From NCBI GenBank assembly GCA_040902585.1, contig JBBDXA010000206.1:1-15643 (forward strand): a stretch of 15,643 nucleotides of DNA. The letters are read 5' to 3'. Both the position numbers and the translations under genes were made by a program. Position 1 is the stretch's first letter. Every line of letters starts with the position of its first letter. Shown here one piece after another: positions 7,405-13,696 of this stretch. The notes below the pieces were generated by a model. The model was given only the letters and a program-made list of their open reading frames with translations, searched no databases and was not told the DNA's origin. Origin of the DNA: JBBDXA01 sp040902585. GTDB lineage: Bacteria; Planctomycetota; Phycisphaerae; Phycisphaerales; Phycisphaeraceae.

Positions 7405-7423
7405 CATCTCGCTCCGCGAGATG
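7405..7423. terminator. Perfect 8-bp hairpin after the small secreted protein gene
   Basis: CATCTCGC-TCC-GCGAGATG lies about 45 nt past the stop of the gene ending at 7469. No T-tract follows on the minus strand, so it may be a processing or stability hairpin rather than an intrinsic terminator. The core CTCGCTCCGCG also occurs at 6055-6065, just past the regulator stop. Confidence 0.4.
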
Positions 7424-7468
7424 GAATGGAAGGGAATGCGCAGCACGACATAACATGCTTCAACTCGG

Positions 7469-8152
7469 TCACTCCTTCTTGGCGTCGCCTTCATCGGGAT
7501 CGGGCTTATCCGAGAAAAACGCGTTCTTCGGCTTGAACATTTCTTCAGTGGAAGGCTCAGCGGTCTGAAGATCCTTCTTGTCTTCCATCAGTTGTTTGCG
7601 GCGGCTTTCGTGGCCACGGACAAATCGATCGAGCCGGGTACTGATCGAGGCCGTACACGTCGTGGGCAACTTGAGCTTCGCCAGATCAATCGTTCCAGCA
7701 AGGTGAATGTGGACGGTGGCGACCCATCTCGGTGTCAGCGGTATCTTAGTCCCGTCTTCTTCTATGATGAAGGCTCCGTTCTGGTCGCGGACGTTTACAC
7801 TCCAGTTGAATTCAAAGGCCGCTTCTTCCTTGGTTCGGCTCTTCAAAAGGGAGTGTTTTTCGCCTCGTCCTTCATCCGGTTCGAAGATGACGTGGACGCT
7901 CGTATCTTCCGCAGCGGTGAGCTGGACGAGAAAATCGTTTAGCTTGGAGATGTCATCCTTGAAAAAGAAGAAGACGCCGGCATCGCCTGTGCCCCAGCCA
8001 TAAACGCGCGCAGCTCCGTTGATTGCAGTGACTATTTGCCTGGAGTGATACCCTTCGCTCTTGAATGGCTTGTCGTTGGGGAACTCGCCAAAGAGAGCGA
8101 GAGCACTCGTGGAACAGCCTAGCAACACAAGCAGTGCAGTTGTGATACGCAT
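7469..8152 (-). CDS. Secreted protein or lipoprotein of unknown function
   Basis: I do not recognise this family. The start is well supported: GGAGGT at 8158-8163 lies 5 nt before the ATG. The product is 227 residues. The N-terminus is a signal sequence, either lipoprotein type (LVLLGC, Cys13) or signal peptidase I type with cleavage near SALA-LFGEF. The middle (about 35-150) alternates short beta strands (VIFEPDEG, EFNWSVNVRDQNGAFIIEEDG, RWVATVHIHLAGTIDL), including a GVFFFFKDD stretch. The C-terminal 60 residues are charged and probably disordered (ESRRKQLMEDKKDLQTAEP, DKPDPDEGDAKKE). It follows the GspE-like ATPase gene by 59 nt on the same strand and may be in its transcription unit. An envelope location is likely; a link to secretion is speculation. 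Confidence 0.75.
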   Translation of the reverse strand: MRITTALLVLLGCSTSALALFGEFPNDKPFKSEGYHSRQIVTAINGAARVYGWGTGDAGVFFFFKDDISKLNDFLVQLTAAEDTSVHVIFEPDEGRGEKHSLLKSRTKEEAAFEFNWSVNVRDQNGAFIIEEDGTKIPLTPRWVATVHIHLAGTIDLAKLKLPTTCTASISTRLDRFVRGHESRRKQLMEDKKDLQTAEPSTEEMFKPKNAFFSDKPDPDEGDAKKE

Positions 8153-8211
8153 GGCGGACCTCCATGTGACGGATGATGTACTGAATCGTAGCCGCGCTAA
8201 GCCGCAAGCGG

Positions 8212-9465
8212 TTACTCCACGCCGAGATACTCCACCGGCACGGCCCGCAGCACTTCTTCCATGCTGGTGATCCCGCGGGCGACGTTGATCATCGCCGCGG
8301 TGCGGAAGTCGATCATGCCTGACTTGCGGGCGGCGTCTTCGATGTCCTGACTCGTGCCGTCGTGGGCGATGCAGGTGCGGATTTCTCGGTTGACGCTGAG
8401 GATTTCAAACACGCCCTGGCGGCTGGTGTAACCGCTCTTGAAGCAGGTGTTGCACTTGCCGGGACCGTAGATCGTGCTGCCTTCATCCGACTTGAGGTGA
8501 GCGCGCACGAATTCGAAGGTGCCGGGCGATTCGGAAATATCCACAGGCACGCGGCACTCCTTGCACAGCACGCGCACCAGCCGCTGGGCGACCACGCCGA
8601 GCAGGCAGCTTGCGAGGAAGTGCCGGTGAACGCCCAGCGCGAGCAGGCTCTGGATCGCGCCGGCCGCGACCGGCGCGTGCAGCGTGGCGAAGACCAGATG
8701 CCCGGAGTTGGCGGCTCGCGCGGCGGCGAGCGCGGTCTTGGCGTCGCGCACTTCGCCGATCATGATCACATCCGGTGCCTGCCGCAGCACGCTGACGAGC
8801 AGGTCGGCGAAGTCGAGGTTGATCATCGGATTCACCTGCGACTGCCGCATGCCATCGACGGCGTATTCGATCGGGTCTTCGATGGTGTTGATCTTCCGCT
8901 CTTCGCCGATGAGGTGGCGCAGGCAGCCGTAGAGCGTGGTGGTTTTGCCCGAGCCGGTCGGCCCGGTGACCAGGACGAGGCCCGAAGGCGCGGCCAGCAT
9001 GGCGAGCAGGGCGTTGCGCTGCTGAGCGAACAGGCCGATGTGGTCGAGCAGGCGAAGCTGCGAATCGCGCTGAAGGAGGCGCAGGGTGCAGTCTTCGCCC
9101 CAGAGCGTGGGGATGGTGCTCACGCGCAGGTCGATGGTGCCGCCGTTGTCGTGCGGGCGGACCCAGCGTCCGTCGAGCGGCCTTCGGCGCTCGGACAGGT
9201 CCATGCCCGCGTTGGCCTTGATGGTGTTGATGAAACGCCGGCCGACGTCTTTGCTGTAGCTGGCGACGGGGCGAAGGATGCCCAGGTGTCGCACGGCGAC
9301 GCTGGTGCCGTGCTCTTCGGTGAAGATGAACAGATCGCTGGCACCCATGCGTGAGGCGAGATCGATCAGCGCGCCGACGGCCTCTTCGGCGCCGAGTGTT
9401 TCAATCGACTGCATGCCGGGCGCGGCGGCGGGGGTGTCAACGGGTGTGGGTTTGGCGTCACTCAT
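8212..9465 (-). CDS. Short GspE/PilB-type secretion ATPase
   Basis: The 417-residue product contains a full secretion ATPase core: Walker A GPTGSGKT at 168-175, Asp box TIEDPIEY at 194-201, Walker B VIMIGEVRD with Glu238 at 233-241, His box GHLVFATLHAP near 255-264, and two CxxC pairs (301-304 and 338-341) forming the zinc site typical of GspE rather than PilT. The N2-like region is present (about 30-130, ASDLFIFTE ... DLRVSTIPT), but the N1/MshEN domain that docks GspE to its membrane platform is missing; GspE is usually about 500-570 residues. The usual LHTNDA after the His box is LHAPVA here. It should power pseudopilus or pilus assembly at the inner membrane. No GspF, GspD or prepilin peptidase gene is adjacent. 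The start codon overlaps the STAS gene stop (ATGA). Confidence 0.92.
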   Translation of the reverse strand: MSDAKPTPVDTPAAAPGMQSIETLGAEEAVGALIDLASRMGASDLFIFTEEHGTSVAVRHLGILRPVASYSKDVGRRFINTIKANAGMDLSERRRPLDGRWVRPHDNGGTIDLRVSTIPTLWGEDCTLRLLQRDSQLRLLDHIGLFAQQRNALLAMLAAPSGLVLVTGPTGSGKTTTLYGCLRHLIGEERKINTIEDPIEYAVDGMRQSQVNPMINLDFADLLVSVLRQAPDVIMIGEVRDAKTALAAARAANSGHLVFATLHAPVAAGAIQSLLALGVHRHFLASCLLGVVAQRLVRVLCKECRVPVDISESPGTFEFVRAHLKSDEGSTIYGPGKCNTCFKSGYTSRQGVFEILSVNREIRTCIAHDGTSQDIEDAARKSGMIDFRTAAMINVARGITSMEEVLRAVPVEYLGVE

Positions 9466-9812
9466 TTTGCGGCCTCCATCACCTTGACCGCGGCCTCGGT
9501 TGCGTCATTCGCCAGCGGCAGGCGGCGATCCAACTGCATCAGCTTCATGGCCTGGAGCACGGCAGGCGGCACGGAGTGCATCACGCAGTGCCCGCCCGCC
9601 TCGCGGAACTTCCTGTGATTCATCAGCAACCAGCCCAGCCCGGGTGAGTTGATGAACGGCGAGCCTTCCAGGTTCAGCAGCACGCGTTTGGCGTAGATGG
9701 CGTCGCCGAGTGACTCGTGCAGGGGAAAGGCTTCAGGCCGGTCCGGCGAGAGGTCGCCGACGATGTCGATGCGTGTGATCGATCCGTCATCCGAAACGAT
9801 TTTGAATTCCAT
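9462..9812 (-). CDS. STAS-domain protein (anti-sigma factor antagonist type)
   Basis: The start at 9812 is chosen because TGAGGT at 9820-9825 lies 7 nt upstream and the 116-residue product begins exactly at the domain (MEFKIVSDDGSITRIDIVGDL). Longer in-frame starts add sequence without domain character. The fold follows SpoIIAA: strand with VGDLSP, VLLNLEGSPFINSPGLGWLLM, then REAGGHCVMHSVPPAVLQAMKLMQLDRRLPL. INSPGLG aligns with the DSSG phosphorylation loop, placing Ser56 at the phosphoserine position, although Asp is replaced by Asn and the second Ser by Pro. STAS proteins of this kind are switched by a serine kinase (SpoIIAB/RsbW type) and bind partners. No kinase or sigma gene is nearby. 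The 4-nt overlap with the secretion ATPase gene suggests that its partner could be the ATPase. Confidence 0.85.
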   Translation of the reverse strand: MEFKIVSDDGSITRIDIVGDLSPDRPEAFPLHESLGDAIYAKRVLLNLEGSPFINSPGLGWLLMNHRKFREAGGHCVMHSVPPAVLQAMKLMQLDRRLPLANDATEAAVKVMEAAK

Positions 9813-9819
9813 ATCGACA

Positions 9820-9825
9820 ACCTCA
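9820..9825 (-). promoter_or_regulatory. Shine-Dalgarno fixing the STAS start
   Basis: TGAGGT on the minus strand, 7 nt before ATG at 9812. It supports the short domain-sized form over an extended one from 10022. Confidence 0.6.
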
Positions 9826-10605
9826 GTGGAGACATTCCAGGACATGCGCCAATCGCGCGGCGTCTGCATCATAACGGTTGCGGCCGAGACTGATGGCGTG
9901 ACCCCGGGGCAACCATGTGAAAAAGTTCGTGCTGTAAGCATCGGTCCGTTCAGGCGATGCGTTTTTGACGCTGGAGAAATTATGCCATGTGCTGGACCCG
10001 GCGCAGGAAGCCTGCGTAGCATCGTGACAGATCATGCGTCGCTTTGTTCGTTCATTGCGACACAGTTTTGCTGGGACCGAATTGCCTGCCGGGGCACGGA
10101 GGTCGTCTGCATGATTCCCGCCTGACCGGAATCGCTTCTCAATCTGAACGTGATCGAACGTCCGCTTCGCGCTGATGGTTTGCTTCACGGCGGTGCGTGC
10201 TGCTTCACGTCGCTGCCGTGCAAGGCTGACTGAGCCGAGGCCCGCGCGATACGTTCGCGCCTTACTGATTCCAATGTCAGAAGCGGGATGATTGTGACGG
10301 ACGCTCATGACGTGTACGAGTTGCCAGTCTGCTTCCGATTCCCGGACGATGCGTCATCGTCCCCATGCGCCGCAGCGCGGGTTTGCGCCTGGAACGCAGC
10401 CCGCGCCCGGCGGCGCATTCGTGCGGCAAGGCATCGGTCGGCATGCTTGTCATGCCCTTCATACCCATCATGCTCGCCCGCCCCCGGCTTGTGAGAAGAC
10501 CCGACGCTCCAAGCAAAGGCAGCGAAAGCTGTGCAACCACGGCGTCGCGGATTCCGCCCGGCGCGTCATGCCCGCGGCGCGACGGACCGTGTCTCGATAG
10601 ATCCC

Positions 10606-10611
10606 AAGGAG
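10606..10611 (+). promoter_or_regulatory. Shine-Dalgarno fixing the start of the 114-residue exported protein
   Basis: AAGGAG, 8 nt before ATG at 10620. It supports a start at the signal peptide rather than the longer frame from 10365. Confidence 0.75.
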
Positions 10612-10619
10612 TATCCACC

Positions 10620-10964
10620 ATGTTTCGATCCTCGTTTTTCACAGTGATCTGCTCGGCCCTTGCTCTCACCGTCACCAGCGCGCTGGTGGCAGCGCCGCCC
10701 GCGCCGATCGATGCACCCAAGCCGATCGTCGCCGACGAAGCAATGACGCAGGGCAAGATCATGTCCGTGAACATGGACAAGCACGAGTTCGTGCTCAAGA
10801 CCGAGCAGGACAGGGAAGTGACCGTGAAGTTCGACGAGAAGACGACGTTCTGGGTGGACGGCAAGGAAGCCCAGGCGTCCGAGGCCTTGAAGGCCGACGC
10901 CAGCGCCAAGGTGCTGCATAAGAAAGGCCTGGCGATGAAGGTCGACATTCTCAAGGAATCGTGA
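10620..10964 (+). CDS. Small exported beta-rich protein of unknown function
   Basis: It encodes 114 residues, the only plus-strand gene in the window. A signal peptide covers about residues 1-25 (MFRSSFFTVICSALALTVTSALVAAP). The mature part starts with a Pro/Ala linker, followed by one compact domain of about 70 residues: GKIMSVNMDKHEFVLKTEQ, EVTVKFDEKTTFWVDGKEA, then ADASAKVLHKKGLAMKVDIL. The pattern of a strand, a metal- or ligand-type loop, and KFDEKTTF resembles small beta-barrel domains such as DUF5666-like proteins, in which similar text (TKFTVDG) recurs. That similarity is by eye only. There is no cysteine in the mature domain. A strong intrinsic terminator 62 nt downstream makes it monocistronic, and its flanking genes are on the opposite strand. 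Confidence 0.85.
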   Translation: MFRSSFFTVICSALALTVTSALVAAPPAPIDAPKPIVADEAMTQGKIMSVNMDKHEFVLKTEQDREVTVKFDEKTTFWVDGKEAQASEALKADASAKVLHKKGLAMKVDILKES

Positions 10965-11025
10965 CCACTCCCATGACTCAGAGTTCTCAGAGGAGCAGCC
11001 TCTAAGCCAGGGATGGCTCACTCGC

Positions 11026-11062
11026 GAGCCGGCGGCGTCTGGTGGCGCCGCCGGCTCTTTTT
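11026..11062 (+). terminator. Rho-independent terminator of the 114-residue protein gene
   Basis: A perfect 12-bp GC-rich stem (11026-11037 paired with 11046-11057), an 8-nt loop and a run of five T (11058-11062) immediately after the stem. The T-run exists only on the plus strand, so it ends plus-strand transcription before the convergent prepilin-like gene. Confidence 0.92.
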
Positions 11063-11063
11063 G

Positions 11064-11098
11064 GAGCTGTGAGCTATCAGCTATCAGCTATCAGCTTG
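11064..11098. repeat. Imperfect heptanucleotide tandem array (five 7-bp units)
   Basis: Units GAGCTGT, GAGCTAT, CAGCTAT, CAGCTAT, CAGCTTG run head to tail directly after the terminator. They end 18 nt before the stop of the second prepilin-like gene. Confidence 0.7.
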
Positions 11099-11116
11099 AA
11101 GCAATAGGCCGACTGC

Positions 11117-11905
11117 TCACTTGATGTCCCACATATTGTCGTTGGGATTCAGGTCCGCATCGGTGAGAGCATCGGGCGTGTAGGGATTGAAAGGATTCGT
11201 CGCGCGAACGCTGCGGGCGTGGCTGTCGGCGAAGAGGGTGTTGATGCCATTGCTCAGGTGTCGCGGATCGGGCGCGCCGGTGGAACTGCTGGCATCGGAG
11301 TCGCCGACGAAGCAGATGCCGCCCGCGTTGGGCGTGCCTTCCCAGACTCTGCCGTAGGCGTCCAGGGCCGCGATGGTCTCCGAGGGCTTCTTGATGTCCG
11401 TCATCTTGGGCGTGGGCGGGCCCAGCGGCGGAACGCCCAGCCCCTGACTGTTGGGGAACTCGGCGTAACGCGAGCCCAGGTGCTGCCAGTTGATGCCGTA
11501 GTGCGTGTAGAACCAGTTGCCGCCCGCGCTGGCGGTGGTGGCCAGCAGATGCTTCGAGGTCGGCGGATTGTAACTGGCGCAGCTGAAGGCCGGCCCGGTC
11601 TCGATGTACCGCCCCTGCGCCAGCAGACCGCCCCAGTAGGCGACCGGCGTCGGTTCATACGGCGTCTTGTACGGCACGAGGAACGACTTGTTGCTGTCAG
11701 CGTAATACGTCATCGCCAGACCGACCTGACGGATGGCCGTGAGACAACTCACGTTCCGGGCCGCCTCGCGCGATCGGCCCAGCGAAGGCATCAGCATCGA
11801 GATGAGCAGGACGATCAAGGAAATGACCACGAGCATTTCGATGAGAGTGAAAGCGCGACGAAGGGGACGATGGTGGGAACGCTGCACTGGGAAACTTCGA
11901 CTCAT
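11117..11905 (-). CDS. Prepilin-like protein with canonical N-terminal cleavage/methylation motif
   Basis: ATG at 11905 is chosen because GAGGTG (11911-11916) lies 5 nt upstream; a longer frame from 11989 adds unlikely sequence. The 262-residue product has a basic leader (HHRPLRRA), then FTLIEMLVVISLIVLLISMLMPSL, the textbook type IV prepilin motif: cleavage between Ala18 and Phe19, Glu23 at mature +5. SREAARNVSCLTAIRQVGLAMTYYADSN follows, as in planctomycete pseudopilin-like proteins. Near the C-terminus RHLSNGINTLFADSHARSV corresponds to H-x9-DG, but with one extra residue and DS in place of DG. It is probably assembled or exported by a type II/type IV pilus-like machine; its substrate role is unknown. 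It lies downstream of the PEP-CTERM gene with a 150-nt gap holding a stem-loop. Confidence 0.9.
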   Translation of the reverse strand: MSRSFPVQRSHHRPLRRAFTLIEMLVVISLIVLLISMLMPSLGRSREAARNVSCLTAIRQVGLAMTYYADSNKSFLVPYKTPYEPTPVAYWGGLLAQGRYIETGPAFSCASYNPPTSKHLLATTASAGGNWFYTHYGINWQHLGSRYAEFPNSQGLGVPPLGPPTPKMTDIKKPSETIAALDAYGRVWEGTPNAGGICFVGDSDASSSTGAPDPRHLSNGINTLFADSHARSVRATNPFNPYTPDALTDADLNPNDNMWDIK

Positions 11906-11910
11906 GGCAA

Positions 11911-11916
11911 CACCTC
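11911..11916 (-). promoter_or_regulatory. Shine-Dalgarno fixing the second prepilin start
   Basis: GAGGTG on the minus strand, 5 nt before ATG at 11905. Confidence 0.65.
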
Positions 11917-11991
11917 GACAAAAGTGGCGAGACCATTCGGCTCCGTCTCCAGTCCTGCGAATCACCGGGCACAAAACGAATCTTTGCAAGG

Positions 11992-12019
11992 CTGCGGATC
12001 CGGTGTCCCGGTTCCGCAG
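11992..12019 (-). terminator. Long hairpin between PEP-CTERM and prepilin genes
   Basis: CTGCGGA pairs with TCCGCAG, then a T-T mismatch, then CCGG pairs with CCGG around a TGTC loop: 11 bp in total. It lies 37 nt past the PEP-CTERM stop. No T-tract follows directly, so it may be a weak terminator or part of the prepilin leader. Confidence 0.4.
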
Positions 12020-12041
12020 TGAAGTTTCAATTCAAGAGGCA

Positions 12042-12065
12042 ATGCGATCATGCGATCATGCGATG
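12042..12065. repeat. Three 8-bp tandem units across the PEP-CTERM stop codon
   Basis: ATGCGATC, ATGCGATC, ATGCGATG run head to tail. The PEP-CTERM stop (12056-12058) lies inside the array. Confidence 0.6.
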
Positions 12066-13414
12066 GAGCTGATTGAATTCTGTCTGCGATTGCGCCGGGC
12101 TCCGAGGGCGAGCATGCCCAAGGCGCCGAGGGTGAGTGTGGCGGGTTCGGGGACCTCGATGAAAACATTCGTGAACTCGACTCGGATGCCCGAGTCGGTG
12201 GTGCCGATGTTCTCGGTTCGGAAGGTCAGGCGATTCAGGCCGGCGACGAAGCCCGAGTCGAACATGAACGAAGCGAACGTGGTCTGGCTGTTAACGGTGA
12301 AGCCGCTGGGCGCGCCGTTGAGGAAGATTTCGATGCCCTGATCATCCGCCAGCCAGCGGCCTTCGATGACCTGTGCCAGGACGTCGTCGGCATTGACGTT
12401 GAAGTCCACGTTGAAATCATAGAAGCCGGCGATGTCGTCGAAGTTGACGGTGTACTGCGAGGAGATCCAGCCTGAAGTGGCGTTGTTGCCCGCCCAGGGC
12501 GGAATGGGATTGCCGTCCTGATTGACGATTGCGCCCGGAGCGCCGAGTTCCGTCGATGCGGGGGCGCCGGCGCTGGCGACGCGGTTGACGGTCCAGTGTG
12601 CGTCGCCGGTGTAAGCTGTGCCTGGTGTGCCGACTTCATTGAGGCCGGTGTTGAAGAGGCCGGGGATGGCGGCGAGGCTGCCGGCCGGGTTCCAGCCGAG
12701 GAAGTCGAAGTCAACGGTGGCGACCTGTGAAGTGACGCCGTTGCTGTTGAAGGCGACATCGCGCCAGAGCCAGACGGCGTCCACCAGCGAGTTGGGGCTA
12801 TCGATATCACCGTCGCCGCTGAACTGGCTGACCCACTGGTTGGCGTCACCCAGATTCCACTCATAACGATGCCATTGCCCGTCGGCGATGACGGAGACAA
12901 TCGTGCTCCGCTCGGTGCCGCCGGCCCCATCATCCACCGCCAGAGCCGTGGAGAGGCCCGCTGTCGAAGTTCGCAGGTAGTAGCCGGCAAACCCTATGTT
13001 GCCGACCGTCGGCACCGGGAAGGTTTGCGGCGGAGTGATACCGGACTCGTCGCCGTTCTGGCTTGAGGCGGGCATGAAATGGCGCAGCGACCAAGCGGTT
13101 GTGGCGGCCGGTGGACCACCGGTGCCCGTGCCGGTCGCGGCGTTGGTGTCGGTGATCACCAGGCGATTGTGCGCTCGGCCTTCAAAGCTGCCGCCTGTGG
13201 CGGTGTGGTTGGTGGTGCCGCTGGTGTATCCGACGTTCTGCCCCGAGGAGCCCGGATTCACGGCGATTGTGAACTGGTCCAGGTTCCCCGCGCCGAACCG
13301 GTTAACGAAATCCGTCAGCGGAATCACCGTCCCTGACGCCGGCGCACTCATCGCCAGCACCACCGCATTCATTGCTGCAATTGCGCACGCGCGCCGCGCT
13401 AAACGAGTCTTCAT
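12056..13414 (-). CDS. PEP-CTERM surface protein with two beta-sandwich-like regions
   Basis: The start has AGGAGAT at 13420-13426, 5 nt upstream. The product is 452 residues. An N-terminal signal peptide (residues 1-28, ending APASG) leads to a Gly/Ser/Thr/Asn-rich exported body. The C-terminus is a complete PEP-CTERM signal: VPEP at about 421-424, a hydrophobic helix (ATLTLGALGMLALGA) and an Arg cluster (RRNRR), recognised and removed by an exosortase. Eight residues follow the Arg cluster, slightly longer than usual. Two parts can be seen: residues about 60-250 (SFEGRAHNRL, QWHRYEWNLGD, VDAVWLWRDV), and about 280-415 (AHWTVN, GWISSQYTVNF, GRWLADDQGIEIFLNGAPSG, FVAGLNRLTF, GIRVEFTNVFIE), the latter resembling a jelly-roll domain common in PEP-CTERM proteins. 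It is probably a component of extracellular matrix or the cell surface. No exosortase gene is in the window. Confidence 0.92.
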   Translation of the reverse strand: MKTRLARRACAIAAMNAVVLAMSAPASGTVIPLTDFVNRFGAGNLDQFTIAVNPGSSGQNVGYTSGTTNHTATGGSFEGRAHNRLVITDTNAATGTGTGGPPAATTAWSLRHFMPASSQNGDESGITPPQTFPVPTVGNIGFAGYYLRTSTAGLSTALAVDDGAGGTERSTIVSVIADGQWHRYEWNLGDANQWVSQFSGDGDIDSPNSLVDAVWLWRDVAFNSNGVTSQVATVDFDFLGWNPAGSLAAIPGLFNTGLNEVGTPGTAYTGDAHWTVNRVASAGAPASTELGAPGAIVNQDGNPIPPWAGNNATSGWISSQYTVNFDDIAGFYDFNVDFNVNADDVLAQVIEGRWLADDQGIEIFLNGAPSGFTVNSQTTFASFMFDSGFVAGLNRLTFRTENIGTTDSGIRVEFTNVFIEVPEPATLTLGALGMLALGARRNRRQNSISSIA

Positions 13415-13696
13415 CGCTCATCTCCTGTTCAATGGGTTTTCAATTCACCGGATCCGACGTGATACAATTCCGACGCACTTCGCCAAATCGATTCTAATCT
13501 ATGTGCAATCCCGAAAGAAGAGGCAATTGCTAATATTTGTCAATCGGGAAATAACGGCTCGTGATTCGCGCTCTTCGCAACTAACTTCTCTGTCAAGTAT
13601 TACTCAGGTCAATTGAATCTCCAATGAGGTATCAGGTTGAAGTGATGAGGTTTTGGGTCTGCTGCTTTTTCCTGCCCCTGCCGCTTCCGCAGGCAA
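13415..13696. other. AT-rich leader upstream of the PEP-CTERM gene
   Basis: This 282-nt gap is clearly richer in A and T than its surroundings. On the minus strand it has two TTGACA hexamers (13538-13543 and 13591-13596), but neither has a good -10 box 16-18 nt downstream. No gene, known riboswitch or convincing terminator of the hydrolase gene was seen. Confidence 0.45.

Larger units (their letters stand above)
9813..10619. other. 807-nt stretch without a convincing gene between divergent transcription units
   Basis: This should hold the divergent promoters for the STAS-ATPase unit (minus) and the 114-residue protein (plus). Open frames exist on both strands, but none has a ribosome site, domain or natural-looking composition. 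Structured elements: a perfect hairpin CGCAGG-AAG-CCTGCG at 10002-10016, and an interrupted stem GCGCGGG (10375-10381) with CCCGCGC (10400-10406) enclosing a smaller GCG/CGC pair, in the leader of the plus-strand gene. I recognise no known riboswitch. A structured RNA or a decayed gene remains possible. Confidence 0.5.

Noticed and set aside
7264..7494. N-terminal extension of the XylR-like regulator from 7494
   Set aside because: The extra 77 residues lack family similarity and overlap the end of the neighbouring gene; 7263 gives the normal family length.
8362..9354. A 330-codon plus-strand open frame opposite the secretion ATPase gene
   Set aside because: It lies fully antisense to a gene with all catalytic motifs and has no recognisable domain.
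9902..9909. CCCCGGGG palindrome as an operator
   Set aside because: It is only 8 bp in GC-rich DNA and is expected by chance.
9823..10308. A 161-codon minus-strand open frame upstream of the STAS gene
   Set aside because: It has no ribosome site, no domain and mixed composition; it also covers the STAS ribosome site. Treated as non-coding.
10277..10954. A 225-codon minus-strand frame over the small exported protein gene
   Set aside because: The plus strand has a ribosome site, signal peptide and terminator; the minus frame has none of these.
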